64,000 bases of DNA, taken from the NCBI GenBank assembly GCA_007922195.1, contig ML682067.1:6971702-7035701 (forward strand). Direction: 5' to 3'. Below, piece by piece: positions 12,478 to 24,468 of the stretch. Source of the stretch: Podocnemis expansa (Eukaryota > Chordata > Testudines > Podocnemididae). The notes under the pieces are model-generated. The model made no database searches. It was not told the origin of the DNA and was given only the letters and a program-made list of their open reading frames with translations. The translations under genes and the position numbers were made by a program. Positions within the stretch are counted from its first letter, which is position 1. Each line of letters starts with the position of its first letter.

Positions 12478-13557
12478 GTGACCAGAGGGAGCTTGCGAAC
12501 AGGGGAGTTTGAGAGGGAAGGAGTTTGTGAAGCCACAATGGTGAAGAGGAGCTGCACTGCTGCCAGCATCTCTTCTGTTTCCTCCACCTGTGCCTGTAGC
12601 CAGACAGACATCCTGACTATAGATATCTCTACCCAGATCCTAGTGTGGACTTGCAGGGACTGTGGCCTGACAATCAGGCTGGGGAGATGAATCGATGTGA
12701 CAGGTGCCTGCTGGTGGAATCTCTCAGGAGGCAGGTGGAAGAGTTACAGGAGGAGGTGTCTTGGCTCAGAAGTATCCACACCCTGGAGAACTTCCTCGAC
12801 AGCATCCATGAGGAGATGTGCAAGATGGAGGGCACTATCCAAGTGCCAGACACTACTGCCACAACACTGGAAATGGATGGGGAGCCTGTGGCAGGGGGAG
12901 GACACTGGCAGCTGGTTACCTCTGGCAGCAGACAGTGCCCCACCCCTGCTCACAACCCATCCTCCATTGTGACGAAGAATCATTATGCGGTGCTAGAGAT
13001 GTTGAAGGAGGTGGAAGAGGAGGGGCCATGCACCCCCAAGGCTGGGAGGATCACAGCTAGGAGGAAACATAGAGTTGTGGTGGTTGGGGACTCACTTCTG
13101 AGGGGGATGGAGGCACCCATCTGTCACCCTGACAAGGTCTCTCAAGAGGTATGCTGCCTGCCAGGTGCCTGCATCCGTGACGTTACAGAGGGACTGTCAA
13201 GAATCATCCGCCCCTCTGATTACTACCCCATGGTTCTCACATGGATGAGAAGCAATGATACTGTGAGAGGTGATCCTCAGCAGATCGAAGGTGACTTCAG
13301 GGCTCTGGGAGCGCGGGTGAAGGAGTTTGGAGCACAGGTAGTGTTCTCCTCAATTCCTCCAGTCGGGTAGGGGCCTGAGCCGAGACAGATGCATCCTGGA
13401 GATGAATGCCTGGCAGCAAACATGGTGTCGTCAGGAGGGCTTTGGCTTCCTTGACCATAAAATGCTGTTTCAGGAAGAAGGCCTGCTAGGGGGAGAGATG
13501 GACTTCATCTTGCAAGGAAGGGGAAGAGCATATTCAGACATCAACTGGCTGACCTAG
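12478..13557 (+). pseudogene. CR1 ORF1 with esterase-like domain, frameshifted
   Basis: ORF1 starts near 12,478, shifts frame around 12,650, runs to a stop at 13,370, and continues in another frame to about 13,557. An N-terminal cysteine-bearing segment (NRCDRCLLVESLRRQ) precedes a coiled-coil-like stretch (QVEELQEEVSWLRS). The C-terminal part (about 13,050-13,550) has the GDSLLRGME block of the SGNH-type esterase domain known from CR1 ORF1, followed by the 'WMRSNDTVRGDPQQIEGDF' region where related copies read HVGTND. In the CR1 family this protein binds RNA or lipid and assists retrotransposition. The frameshifts and the altered HVGTND motif argue that it is dead. Confidence 0.85.
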
Positions 13558-13795
13558 TGAGTAGGGCTTTAAACTAGGTCTGAGGGGGTGAAGGAGACCA
13601 AAGTCCACAGGTAAGTGACAATGTGGGAGACCAGAGGGAAGGGATAGAACTTGGGGGGGGGGGTGCTGGAGCTGTAACTCCAGGGGTGGAAGAGAGGGTA
13701 GTTGGAACATGCAGGGGGAATCAAATAATCATCTTACATGCTCTAATGAAGCCCTAATACCTGAGGCAAGTGGGGGAGGTCAGCAGCAAGAGAAA

Positions 13796-16642
13796 ATGCA
13801 GGGAGGTAGATACAATAGAATTGAAAATCAAAATGGGAAAGTAGGGCAATGGGCCTGGTATCTTGGGTGCCTATACAAGAATGCAAGGAGCCTAGGAAAC
13901 GCACAGGAAGAATTGGTAGTACTGGTGCAGACAAAGAACTATGATATCATAGGAATAACGGAGACATGGTGGAATAGCTTGCATGACTGGAGCTCTGCCA
14001 TGGATGGGTATAAACTGTTCAGGAAGGAGAAGGGGAGGAGTAGCACTATATGTAAGAGTTCTCTGACTGCTCAGAGCTCCATTATGGAAGTGGAAACAAG
14101 CCAGTTGAAAACCTGTGGGTTAAGCTTAGAGGGGAGAGCAACAAGGGGGATGTTGTGGTGGGTGTCTGCTGTAGACCACCAGATCAAGAGGAGGAGGTGG
14201 ATGAGGCATTCTATGGACAACTGGCAGAAGTTTCCAGATCACAGGCTCTGGTTCTCGTGGGGGACTTCAATTATCCTGACATCTGCTGGGAGGCTAATAC
14301 AGCAGTGCACAGGCAATCCAGGGAGTTTTTGGAGAGTGAGGACAACTTCCTGGTACAAATGCTGGAGGAACCAACTAGGGGCCTTGCACCTCGAGACCTG
14401 CTGCTCACAAATAGAGAAGAATTGATCAGGGAAGTAGAAGTGAATGGCAACCTGGATAGCAGTGACCATGAGATGATTGACTTCAAGATGCTGATTAAAG
14501 GAAAGAAGCAAAACGCAGACCCTGGACTTCAGAAAAGCAGATTTTGGCTCCCTCAGGGAACTGGTGGGCAGGATCCCTTGGGAGGCTGATCTGAAGGGGA
14601 AAGGTGTCCAAGAGAGTTGGCTGCATTTTAAAGAAACTCTACTAAGGGCAAAGGAAGATACCATTCTGATAAAGAGAAAGTACAGCAAATGTGGAAGGGG
14701 CCCAGAGTGGCTTAACAGATTGCTCTGCACTGAACTGGAAGCATAAAAAGGAAACTTACAGGAAGTGGAAGCTTGGACAGATGACTAAGGAGACACATTA
14801 AGATATTGCTCAGGACTGCAGGGATAAAATCAGAAAAGCCAAAGGACAAATGGAGTTGCAGCTAGCAAGGGATGTGAAGGATAACAGGAAGGGGTTCTAC
14901 AAGTATGTCGTCAACAAGAGGATCAGGGATGGTGTAGGTCCCTTACTGAATGGGGCAGGTCTCATCATCACAGAGGATAAGGAAAAAGCCAAAGTGCTCA
15001 ATGCGTTTTTTTTTTTTTTTTTTGTTTTTTTTTTACTTCAGTTTCACAGGCAGGGCCAGCTCCCAGCCCACTACACCAGGTACAGTAGATTGGAGAGAAG
15101 AGAGGCCCTTGGTGACGGAAGGTCAGGTTAGGGACTACTTAAAGAAGCTAGATGGGCACAGGTCCATGGGGCCAGATGAACTGCATCTGAGGGTGCAGAG
15201 GGAGCTGGCTGATGAGATAGCAGTACTGTTGGCCATTATCTTTGAAAACTCATGGCAAATGGGGGAGGTGCCAGAGGACTCGAAAAAAGCAAATATAGTG
15301 CATATCTTCAAGAAAGGCAAAAAGGAGGATCCAGGGAATTACAGGCCTGTCAGCCTCACCTCAATCCCCAGAAAAATCATGGAGCAGGTTCTCAAAGAAT
15401 CCATCCTGAAACACTTGGAGGAAAATACAGTGATCAGGAAGAGTCAGCATGGATTCGCCAATGGTAAATCGTGCCTGACCAACCTCATTGCCTTCTATGA
15501 TGAGGTGACTGGATTTGTGGATGCGGGAAGAGCCATTGATGTGATATACCTCAACTTTAGCAAGGCTTTTGATAGTTTCCCACAGCATTCTCATTGGCAA
15601 ATTAAGGAAGTATGGGTTGGATGCATGGACTGTAAGGTGGATAGAAAACTGGCTAGATCAATGGTTTCAGCATGTAGGAATCAATGGCTCCATGTCAAGT
15701 TGGCAACCAGTAACGAGTGGTGTGTCACAGGGGTCGTTCCTGGGGCCAGTTCTGTTCAACATCTTCATTAATGATCTGGATGATGAGATTGCACACTTAG
15801 TAAGTTTGCCGATGACACCAAGTTGGGGGGGACCGGTAGACACCCTGGAGGGCAGAGACAGGATTCAGGGAGACCTAAACAAATTGGAGCAGTGGGCCAA
15901 TAGAAATCTCATGAGGTTCAACAAGGACAAGTGTAAAATCCTGCACTTGGGATGGAAAAACCCCATGTACTGCTACAGGCTGGGGAGTGATCAGCTAAAT
16001 AGCAGCAGTGTAGAAAAGGACCTGGGAGTCTTGGTGGATGGGAAGCTGGATATGAGTCAGCAGTGTGCTCTTGCTGCCAAAAAGGCCAATGGCATATTGG
16101 GCTGCATCAGAAGAAGTGTTGCCAGCAGATCGAGGGATGTGATCATTTCCCTCTATTCTGCACTGGTGAGGCCACATCTGGAATACTGTGTCCAGTTTTG
16201 GGCTCCCCACTACAAAAAGGACATGGACAAATTAGAGAGAGTCCAGAGGAGGGCAACAAATGATCAAAGGGCTGGAGCATAAGCCCTATGAAGAAAGACT
16301 GAAGGAACTAGGCTTATTTAGCCTGCAGAAGAGAAGACTGAGGAGGGATTTGATAGCAACCTTCAACTACCTGAAGGGATGCTCCAAGGAGGATGGAGCT
16401 CTACTGTTCTCAGTAGTAACAGAGGACAGAATGAGGAGCCATGGCTTCAAGTTACAGCTGGGAGGTCCAGACTGGATATTAGGAAAAACTTTCTTACTAA
16501 GCAAGTAGTGAAGCATTGGAATAAGCTACCTAAGGGGTGTGGTGGAAACTCCATCTTTGGAGGTGTTCAAGGCCCAGCTGGACACAACCCTGGCTGTGAT
16601 AATCTAGTGGAAGTGGTCCTGCTTTTTTTGGCAGGAGGTTAG
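13796..16642 (+). pseudogene. CR1 ORF2 (endonuclease-reverse transcriptase), broken
   Basis: ORF2 can be followed through several frames. The APE-type endonuclease comes first (TETWW near 13,960; VGDFNYPDICW near 14,260; SSDHEMI near 14,460). The reverse transcriptase follows (YRPVSLTSIP near 15,345; NFSKAFDSF near 15,555; SQGSFLGPVLFNIFINDL near 15,730). The catalytic FADD box is present at 15,802-15,816 but lies out of frame with the block before it because of a small deletion. A late conserved region (KDLGVLVDGKLDMSQQC, about 16,018) is well kept. The family enzyme nicks target DNA and copies its RNA in place. Frameshifts near 14,040, 14,590, 15,006 and 15,570 make this copy inactive. Confidence 0.9.
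15006..15034 (+). repeat. T-rich tract inside CR1 ORF2
   Basis: T18, G and then about T10 sit where CR1 ORF2 normally encodes a short F-rich segment (LNAFF...). The tract translates to a run of phenylalanines and probably grew by slippage. Confidence 0.8.
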
Positions 16643-16690
16643 ACTAGATGACCTCGTGGGGTCCCTTCCAACCCTATGATTCTATGATAA

Positions 16691-17925
16691 GGACTTGTAT
16701 AACATTTTTCATCTTGAAACCATTTGGCAATTAAGCTAAATAGGTACAGCAGAATTGTCTTCAGATTTCTCTATAATGCAAGTTTTATTGTGGGACATAG
16801 TGGAAAAAATTCCTCACTACATCATGACTCTTGTCACTTATTTGTTGGAGTGCTCCAGCCTGGCATAGTTACTCTGTCATTCCCATCTTTCTTAAGTCAA
16901 GTTAAACCCTGTTTCTATTTTATACCACTCTTCAGTGTTTGCACAATTTATTTTAGAATCCCTTTTCTCCTGGGCCATATTCAAATGACTTATGATAATG
17001 TTCTTAGCAAAAATTGTCATTATTGTGATTAATCCCATCTGATGACAGCATCAATGCACAACTAAATGAGCAACCTAGGGAAAATCAGTAATCCTATTTA
17101 ACTTTTTTGGTGATGATGCTTCAGGTACTACAAACTTCAGAGTAAATTGCATTTATATGATATTAAATATGCTCATATGTCAGAACTTGGTCTCAGATAT
17201 GATCACTTTTATTTTACAGTGCAAGCAAATGTTTAGAAAAATAAGTCACTTGAGATCACATAGCATTCCAGGAGTATCATGCCCTCTGCAAGGTGGCATA
17301 GGAGAGCATAATACACAACACTGTTAGAAACAATCTCTACTACAGTTAGAAATTTCATACTAGCCATTGTTTTTCTAGCTACAAACAGAATAACCTTTTC
17401 TTTTTAGATATTCAATGTTCTGTTTCACTAATGTAGGATTACAAACCACTTCTTCTATATTAACTTTAAAACCCTTCAAAATTTTCTTTTTTCTGGAATC
17501 AGAATATCCCACACTGTTGCATTTTTATCTATGGTACATTAAAGTTAACATTATTGCCCAAATTAGGTTGAAGTGCTGTATAGTGTGCTTTCCCTTTTCT
17601 TAGAAAAATACCAGACAGTGTCATATTAAATTATAAGAGCTCTGTGGAGCTTTGGCTGTACTCCTGTGTTTATATGCTGTTAGAACCTGATAAATTCGTT
17701 ATGCATTTTGTGGCTCCCTTGCTTCTGGTTTTGAATCAAAATCTGGTGTTTGTTTTACAGATTCAGTTCTACTTTAATTGTGACCACTGAAGTCTTTTTA
17801 ACAGCACAAAACACATTTCGCAGTTAATCCTGATTATAAGATTTGAGCTGAAACTGCAGACTTTTTTAAAGTGTTTAAGCATAGGAGCTGAACTAGTCTT
17901 AGCCTGAATTTTTCTTTCTTTTCAG
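16691..17925. other. No gene recognised
   Basis: AT-rich DNA with no recognised repeat and only chance-like frames. A pyrimidine-rich acceptor-like TTTGTTTTACAG at about 17,759 is not followed by an open segment with a donor. Confidence 0.4.
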
Positions 17926-17993
17926 TAATTACTGTATCCCAAGATTTATGTGAAACAATCATGAGAGAACTATTTCTGCTCCTCTGTAGCCAG
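17926..17993 (+). CDS. Candidate internal exon, 68 nt
   Basis: A strong pyrimidine tract ending TTTCTTTCTTTTCAG precedes a 68-nt segment followed by the donor-like CAG/GTCAGT. Only one phase is open (two bases completing a codon, then 22 codons). It gives a protein-like amphipathic peptide containing SQDLCETIMRELFLLLCSQ. The segment ends in phase 0. It cannot directly follow the exon at 2,260-2,390 (which ends in phase 2) or directly precede the one at 46,880 (which starts in phase 2), so it needs additional exons or belongs to another transcript. I do not recognise the protein. Confidence 0.35.
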
Positions 17994-19687
17994 GTCAGTT
18001 CTTTGGTTTAAAAAAACAAAAAAAAACCAAAAAAAAACCCCCCTAATCTCATTCTGGGTTCATGTTAATCTGTTGGTAATTCATACTGAGAACATACTGC
18101 CAAGTGAAAGCCTTTGAGTATATTCTATATACAACACTGTTGGATCAATAAATGCACTTTAAAAATGGTGTGCAAGACGTGTCAAAGGGCTAAATGGAAA
18201 AAACTATATATTAAATTGCAGCTGAGATCTACCCATTAATACCCATGACACTATTGTTCAAAAGCTTACTTTTGGAATAGTTGTGTTTTGATGTCTGTCG
18301 TCTTATTGCCATGTCACATATAGATGAGTATATATTCAGGTAGCCTACCTAGGTTTATAAAATAAGCTATGTCCAGTTTAAACATATACAGTATGGCAAT
18401 GCAAATTTTTTATGTTCTTTTCATTCTTGTTTAAAACGAGTTCTCAACCTCTTGAGTACCAGCAGGGGAACTAGGCCATTTATTTGTTGCTGAAGTGGCA
18501 GGCTGTACAGTATGTGTATATCATGGTGTTATTACCATGACATCTGGCCGGATATACTATGCCACTGTGCTCAGGAGCACTTTAAAGTAGGGATAGCTGG
18601 TCTAAGTGGTAGTCTAGCTCTGTGTGCAAAATGAGAGGAAAAAGCCAGTACATAGCAAAGGGGGTGGGGGGGGGGAATCCTATTAGATTTGTTCAGAATA
18701 CCTGCAAGTTTATTGAAACATCATGTAACTGGATGTTCTTATGGGATTTCATTCTATTCTAGATTTCATTTTTTAACATGAAAATACTGTTTAAAAAATT
18801 ACTCCACAAAACTCTCATAAGAATAAATGTACAATACTGTAATGTTGAGAAGTCTCTCCTTGGGTTATTCATCTTGTATATTTAAATACGCTAACAGAAG
18901 GAGAGAGACAAACCCAAGGGAAAACTCAAACAAATCCCAGGGGAAAAATAAATAGTGATGAAAGTCGCATATTCTTAACCAAAAGTATCTTAAATATTTT
19001 CCAGGTTTTTAGATGTTTGTTTTATCTTTCTATGATCTTCTTTACACAATACCTACTTGTATTTCATCATGTTATTAGCTTGGAAGAAGCTAATGTAAAT
19101 ATCCTTAAGACAATATGGTAATATAATTTAAACTTTTACAGGGTGGGGGGGGATCATTGAAACCATTTGAATTACCTAATCATGACAGCTTTGCATCTAA
19201 GCTTTTTATTTTGAATACTATATTTTCTAGAGAAAATTTAAACACACTGAAAAATCTCTTCTATCTTTATTTTGGTGTTAGCAAAATCAGCGAGATAAGT
19301 GCCATTTGACATATACATGGAAAGCACCTCCCATTGTTTTAAAGGTGCTATTTTTTTGGCATTATTCATGAAAAGTAGAGGTTCTAGCATAGTCAGAATT
19401 TCAGAAATGAACCTAATTTGATTTGAAAATTTTCTGGTTATTTACAGATACAAAACAGCAAAAGCTGTCTGATTCTGGTAAATTCATATTTCAGTGCCCT
19501 ACAAAATAGATTAATTAAAACATAGATCAAGAGAATAATTAATGATTTATTATATTATGTAAGGAAATTTTTAAAAGTGGGATGTGGACACTAATGGGTG
19601 GAATACAATGAAGACTCTCTAAAGCTAACACTCAAAGGAATTTAGTAACTGGTGGTTTCATCAAACTGAACTTCTAATAATGGTGAA
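17994..19687. other. No gene recognised
   Basis: AT-rich sequence with A/C and G homopolymer runs (about 18,010-18,045; 18,660-18,675; 19,141-19,151). A segment near 18,438 ('gagttctcaacctcttgag') resembles a hAT end but has no visible partner. Confidence 0.35.
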
Positions 19688-20227
19688 GGAGACGTATACT
19701 TGCTGGGCATCACCCAGCATTTTCGAAAGTTTTTTGGGATAAGTATTTTGAAATAATTATCTTGGACTTTTTTAAAAAAATGCTGTTTTGGAACAACAAC
19801 AAAAACTAGCTTGAAAAAGGCTTTCTATTTCAAAAAAGCTGGCAGGTTTAGTTTTTTTCAAAACAGCACTTTGGTATCACAAAATACTTGAGTGCTTTTC
19901 TGGGGTTTGTTAAACCTCATTTAATATAAAAAAAGGCCTTTTTCAAGCTAGCTTTTTCAAAAAAAAGCCAGCCCTGGACATGGCAAAGTCCCCCTCCTCC
20001 CCCCCCCCCCCCCCCCAGTCTCATCTCATCCACTGTCTTGCTTTTTTCGAAAAGTCCGTTCTAGACTTTCTTTTTCGGGGGGGACCCACAGTATTTCAGG
20101 ACAATGAGCGGTCCCCGGACTGTTGTCCTGAAATAACATTTTCGAAAAAATTTTTCGAGATAATTATTTCAGAACACTTATCCCAAAAACTGTGTTTCCA
20201 AAATTGCAGGGCAAAGTAGACATAGCC
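19688..20227. mobile_element. Long-inverted-repeat Harbinger-like MITE
   Basis: Two arms of about 45 bp are strong inverted copies: left about 19,722-19,768 (containing TTGGGATAAGTATTTTGAAA) and right about 20,155-20,198 (containing the complement with CTTATCCCAAAA). The right end AAGTAGACATAGCC is the Harbinger-type family end; the left end is degenerate. The interior is low complexity, with a long C-run at about 19,999-20,016. A second, 5'-truncated copy lies at about 60,756-61,913. Confidence 0.6.
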
Positions 20228-21206
20228 ACTGTGTTTAAGAATAGTGAGGAGCTTGGCAGATGGTACAGAATGGTGTATCTCTGCAAGTTTCATTGTATAT
20301 TGATATTTCAACACTGTTGCAAAGAATTTTGTTTAAGCTGTTACTTGGTAGCTGGTCTAACTATATATAAAAAAAAAAAAACAACAAAAGACTTAAACTG
20401 TTGCCTAGATTCAAACTGCTCTAGAAAAATGGAAGATTTTATGAGAATACTTAGTGAGCCTAACCAATGGAGACAGATTGCACCACCTTTCCCTACCCCC
20501 CCCCCCCATCTGCACCAATCGCACCACCCTTTCCCAACACCTTCAGAGTATGTGTAAGAGAATAGGTACCCTGTCTCAGTAGGAAAATAGTATGTGAACA
20601 TGTAATAAGATGTATCACAACATATGCATATGAGGAGGCCAAATTATGTAGCATGGGTAACTAAAGTCTGGCATGTTTTCCTTTGAAGTGTGTAATTTCC
20701 CAGGGTTGGTTTTTTATATTTATATAAAAAAAAACTGATAAATTGGAAATTCTCATGTCATCATATAGACACCTGCATTGTTCATTGGGAGGGCTAAAAT
20801 TGGAGTCACCACATGGATCTTTGCCATTTGGGCTAATAGAATAACTGGTGGTAGCAGCAGTAGACTGTCATCCTCTCTGTGGGCTGGCATGTGAGGGGAC
20901 TAGGACACATTTTTCCAGTGTGTCACAGATGTTTGAGGCTCAGAACTGTTGGGAGTACAGTGCCTGTGGGGTAGTGTGCTCCAGTGGCACAGATTCTCCA
21001 GCCCCTTTCCTAAAGCTTTTGGTCCCTTTCCCCTAGCCCTTCCAACCTGTCACCACCAAGCCCTAACTTTTCCTTACTCCTGGCTCACTGCCCTGCTCAC
21101 ATTTTCCTTGCTATTTCAGTGTCATACCTCCAGGCTTACTGGCCATGCCCCAATCTCCTCACAGACACTTCCAGTCTTTCTCTCTGTACCCAGTTCCAGT
21201 TTCCTT
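20228..21206. other. No gene recognised
   Basis: The stretch contains an A-run near 20,370 and C-runs near 20,500. No exon or named repeat is visible. Confidence 0.4.
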
Positions 21207-21660
21207 GGCTATGGCTACATGTAGCCCATTATTTCAAAATAAGAATGTTATTTCAAAATAACTGGAATCAAAATAATGAAAAATCTAGGCAAAATAAGGG
21301 GAAAAGCTGGGATTGAAATATCATGTCCACACAGTGGACTTGCTGTTTTGCTTTAGTGGAAGGGCACCATGGGAGGTGTGGCAACATGGCTGCCTCCCTG
21401 GGCCATGTCGGTAGCCAATCCTATACAAGCTGGCCCCGACCTCACTTCCCTGTCCATTCTGGCTAGCAGGACTCTGTAAGCAACAGAGATGGATGCTGCC
21501 CGGCTGCCTAGCCTTCACTGTGTGACCACTAGGCCCGCTGCACGCCTGCAGAGCATGCTCCTGTTGAAGGACACTCTGGGGACCCCAATGCTGCTCAGGG
21601 TGTGCCCCAGGCTGCCAGCACCCTGGGCCTCAGAGCTGCCCTAGTTCCCCTGCCCCATCT

Positions 21661-22739
21661 GTGCCTCGCCAGGTCTGGGCCCAGGAGACCAGCACAGACT
21701 GGTGGGAGCAGGTAGTGCTCCAAACCTGGGAGGACGACCAGTGGAGGTGGAATTTCAGAATGACCAGGGCCAGCTTCGACCACCTGGTAACAGAACTGAT
21801 CCCACTGCTGTGCCTCAGGGACACCACCATGCGTCCAGCCATCCCCATCAACAAAAGAGTGACCATAGCCTTCTGGAAGATGGCCACCCCAGAGTCCTAC
21901 AGGTCTGTGGCATGCCTCTTCGGGGTTGGCAGGTCCACCATCACCATCATCCTGATCCAAGTCACCAGGGCCATTAACAGGATCCTGCTGCGGCATCTCA
22001 TCACACAGGGGGAGCTGCAGGCCACCATGGACGGCATGGTGACCCTAGGATTCCTGAACTGCATGGGGATCCTGGATGCCACGCACATCCCTGTGAGGGC
22101 ATGGACCACCAAGTGGCAGAGTACCACAATAGGAAGGGGTACCACTCTATCATCATGCAGGCCCTTGTGGACCACTGGGGGGGGTCTTCTAGAACTGCTT
22201 TGTGGGTCAGCCAGGGAGGGCGCATGATGCTTGAGTTCTCCAGAACTCAGCCCTGTACCAGGGCATGGAGGCGGGCACCTTCTTCCCCCCCCCCCCCCAT
22301 AACATCAATGTTGGGGGAGTAGAGGTGCCTGTCCTCATTGTGGCAGACGTGGCCTAACCCCTCTACCCATGGCTGATGCGCCCCTACAGAGGGCCCCTCG
22401 ATCCTTGCTGCCAGCTTTTTAACCAGCGTCTGAAGTGCTGCTGCCAGGTGGTTGAGCGGGCCTTTGGATGGGTGAAGGACCACTGGAGGTGCCTCCTTAC
22501 CTGCCTCCACCTTGGAGAGGAGACAACATCGGAGGTCATCAGCACATGCGTGGCCCTGCATAATTTTTGCGAATGGCAGGGCAAGCCCATTGCAGCTGCG
22601 TGGGAGGCTGAGGCCCAGCTCAGCAGGGGCCAGTACGAGCAGTCCACACCTGTGCCCCCCATGGGAGCAAGTATCCAGAAGGGGCGTCACTGTACGTGAC
22701 GCGCTCACAGACAGCTTCATCACTGAGGAGGACCTCTGA
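21661..22739 (+). pseudogene. Harbinger DDE transposase, frameshifted
   Basis: The first 189 codons from 21,661 are open. They include a helix-turn-helix-like segment (VACLFGVGRSTITIILIQV, residues about 83-101) and the block with the first catalytic Asp (GILDATHIPV, Asp about residue 139, near 22,075). A frameshift near 22,100 moves the reading frame; EYHNRKGYHSIIMQALVDHWG follows in a second frame, with a degraded block around the second Asp (GRMMLEFS-type; HDA readable in another frame near 22,225). A third frame (22,376-22,699) carries VVERAFGWVKDHWR, with the catalytic Glu, and the C-terminal EVISTCVALHNF helix. The region that normally reads GDPAYP is damaged by a stop. The family cuts and pastes the element at TWA sites with help from its Myb-like partner. 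The start at 21,661 is the first Met of the open frame and is uncertain. Confidence 0.88.
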
Positions 22740-22999
22740 AGGCCAGGCCTGCCCCACCACACACCACCCTCCTACCACAGCCAGTCCCCACCCATCCACC
22801 CACACTGTGCAGCACACCCAATAAAGCACGACACATGCAGCAATATCATGTGTTAATGTTTGTTTTAACAGAACAGCGGCGTTTGGGGGAAGGAAGGGCT
22901 CGAGAGGGTTAGGGGATGGGGTTAGGGTGGGGGTTGGGTCTGCAACTAGGAGATCGGGGTCACTGGGAGGAGGGTCTGGCACAGCCCTGCCCTGGACCA

Positions 23000-24468
23000 C
23001 CTCGGGTCTGGGGTTGCTGTGGAGGAGTGTGCTGCAGTGGTGCTCTGCCAGTGGGCCAGTGTTACCTGCAATGTGGCACAGACTGGTGGCTGCATCTGCC
23101 ACAGCTGTGCCAAGCTGGTCTATGGCCATGGCCTGGCGCTCAAATGCAGCCACCAGCCAGTCATCTGTCGTGGCCCCCGGCGCAGCAGCTGGAGGGCGGC
23201 ATCCTGCCGGGCAGCCTGCTGTCACCACCAGGCCTGGGCAGATGCCTCGGTCCACTACTTAGTCCTCCAGGCTGACGAGGACTTCACCCCATGTCTGGGG
23301 GCCCCTCCTCCTCCTCCTCCTCGGTCTGGGGCTGCCGTTTGGGCTCCATGCCCGCTGGCTACCGGTGGCACAAACTGCTGGAAGGAAGCATAACACAGGG
23401 TTGGAGCCTGCTGCATGCTGGTCTTGCCTGTGTGCAGCCTGTCTGCAGTTCACAGCTCCGTCCTCACTGTCAGCAGGAATCCAGACCTGGGTCCTGTGGG
23501 ACATTGCCCCAGAGGGATGCAGGGCCTAGTGGTGCCCAAATTGTGAGCTGCAAGCACCCAGAAGAGTTGCTTTGGGGAGTCTCCCAAGGCCACTTGCCAG
23601 TGGTCTGGTCTGCATGCTGTGCACCCTGCCCAGGATGCAGCTGCATCTGTCACACCCATCCAGGGTTACCCCAACCCTGGCACACAGGAGCCCGTCACCC
23701 TGGTACCACATGTCTCCCAGGTACCCATGCTCATGGGAGGACCTCTGCCTCCCACCCCGGCTCTGTGCCCTGCCTGTCCCTGCGCCAGACCCCATTGCTG
23801 CCTGTGACCCGGGCAGACCTAGCCCTGCCTGCTTGTATGGGGCATGGAGACTCAACAACAGGGGCTCCAGATGCCCACTGGGATGTCCTGTCATCGGTCT
23901 CTGAGTCACCCGGGATTGTTGTTGCGGCCGGCGGCTGCTGCTGCTCCTCCTCGCTGGCACTGCCCTGGGCAAGGGGGATCAGCTCCTGGGACCCTGCTGC
24001 AGCCTCTGGTGGTGGTGGCTGGTCTGCAGGCTCCCTGACATACAGGGACACCTCGGGACTGCTGTCAGGTTCCTCTGGGGCTGAGGAGGTGCTGGGGTGG
24101 TGCCCAGTGTCCATTGCCTGGGCAGGCATGCCAATGGGCTCAGCCCCCAGGAAGGCATACAGCTCCTTGTAGAAGGGGCAGGTAGCAGTGCTACCTGTTC
24201 TCTGGAGCTCATGTGCCTCCATGGTGCATGCGTGGTCCTGTCTCAGGGCCTTGACTTTGGAGCGCACCTGCTCGGTGCTGCACTCCTGGCGCTGAGCAGA
24301 CAACTCCACCGCAATGTTGGCGTATGCTGTCCGGTTCCGCTGGCTAGCCTGGAACTGGGCAAGGATGTCCTGCCTGCTCCAAATGCTGAGGAGCAGGTGG
24401 ACCTCCTCATTGGTCCAGACGGGGCCACGCCGTCTGCCGTCAGCGGCTTCAGAGCCACATGCAGACAT
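23000..24468 (-). pseudogene. Harbinger Myb/SANT-like partner protein
   Basis: On the minus strand a frame starting at ATG 24,468 is open for 245 codons to 23,731. Residues about 15-95 form a Myb/SANT-like, trihelix-type DNA-binding domain (GPVWTNEEVHLLLSIWS at its start, then the EQVRSKVKALRQDH helix). Residues about 120-245 are an acidic, proline- and glutamine-rich linker. The usual C-terminal helical tail is recognisable in another frame at about 23,000-23,255 (DDWLVAAFERQAMAIDQL), so the gene is frameshifted in its 3' half. In PIF/Harbinger systems this protein helps import the transposase into the nucleus and recruits it to the ends. The long open 5' portion contrasts with the broken transposase. 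It has no obvious introns. It could instead be an exapted Myb gene, but its position inside the inverted ends argues for a transposon gene. Confidence 0.8.

Larger units (their letters stand above)
12335..16690 (+). mobile_element. Near full-length CR1 LINE retrotransposon
   Basis: A 4.35-kb plus-strand CR1 has all parts in order: GC-rich 5' untranslated region (about 12,335-12,477), ORF1, ORF2 and the short 3' end closing in ATTCTATG repeats. CR1 copies are usually heavily 5'-truncated, so this length is notable. Both frames carry several frameshifts, and a long T-rich tract interrupts ORF2 near 15,006-15,034, so the copy cannot move by itself. Its sequence serves here as a reference for the fragments at 28,168-28,660 and 33,647-39,720. 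Confidence 0.93.

Noticed and set aside
22620..24172. Plus-strand frames of up to 293 codons at 22.9-24.2 kb
   Set aside because: They are shadows of the minus-strand Myb-like gene and its GC-rich 3' part.
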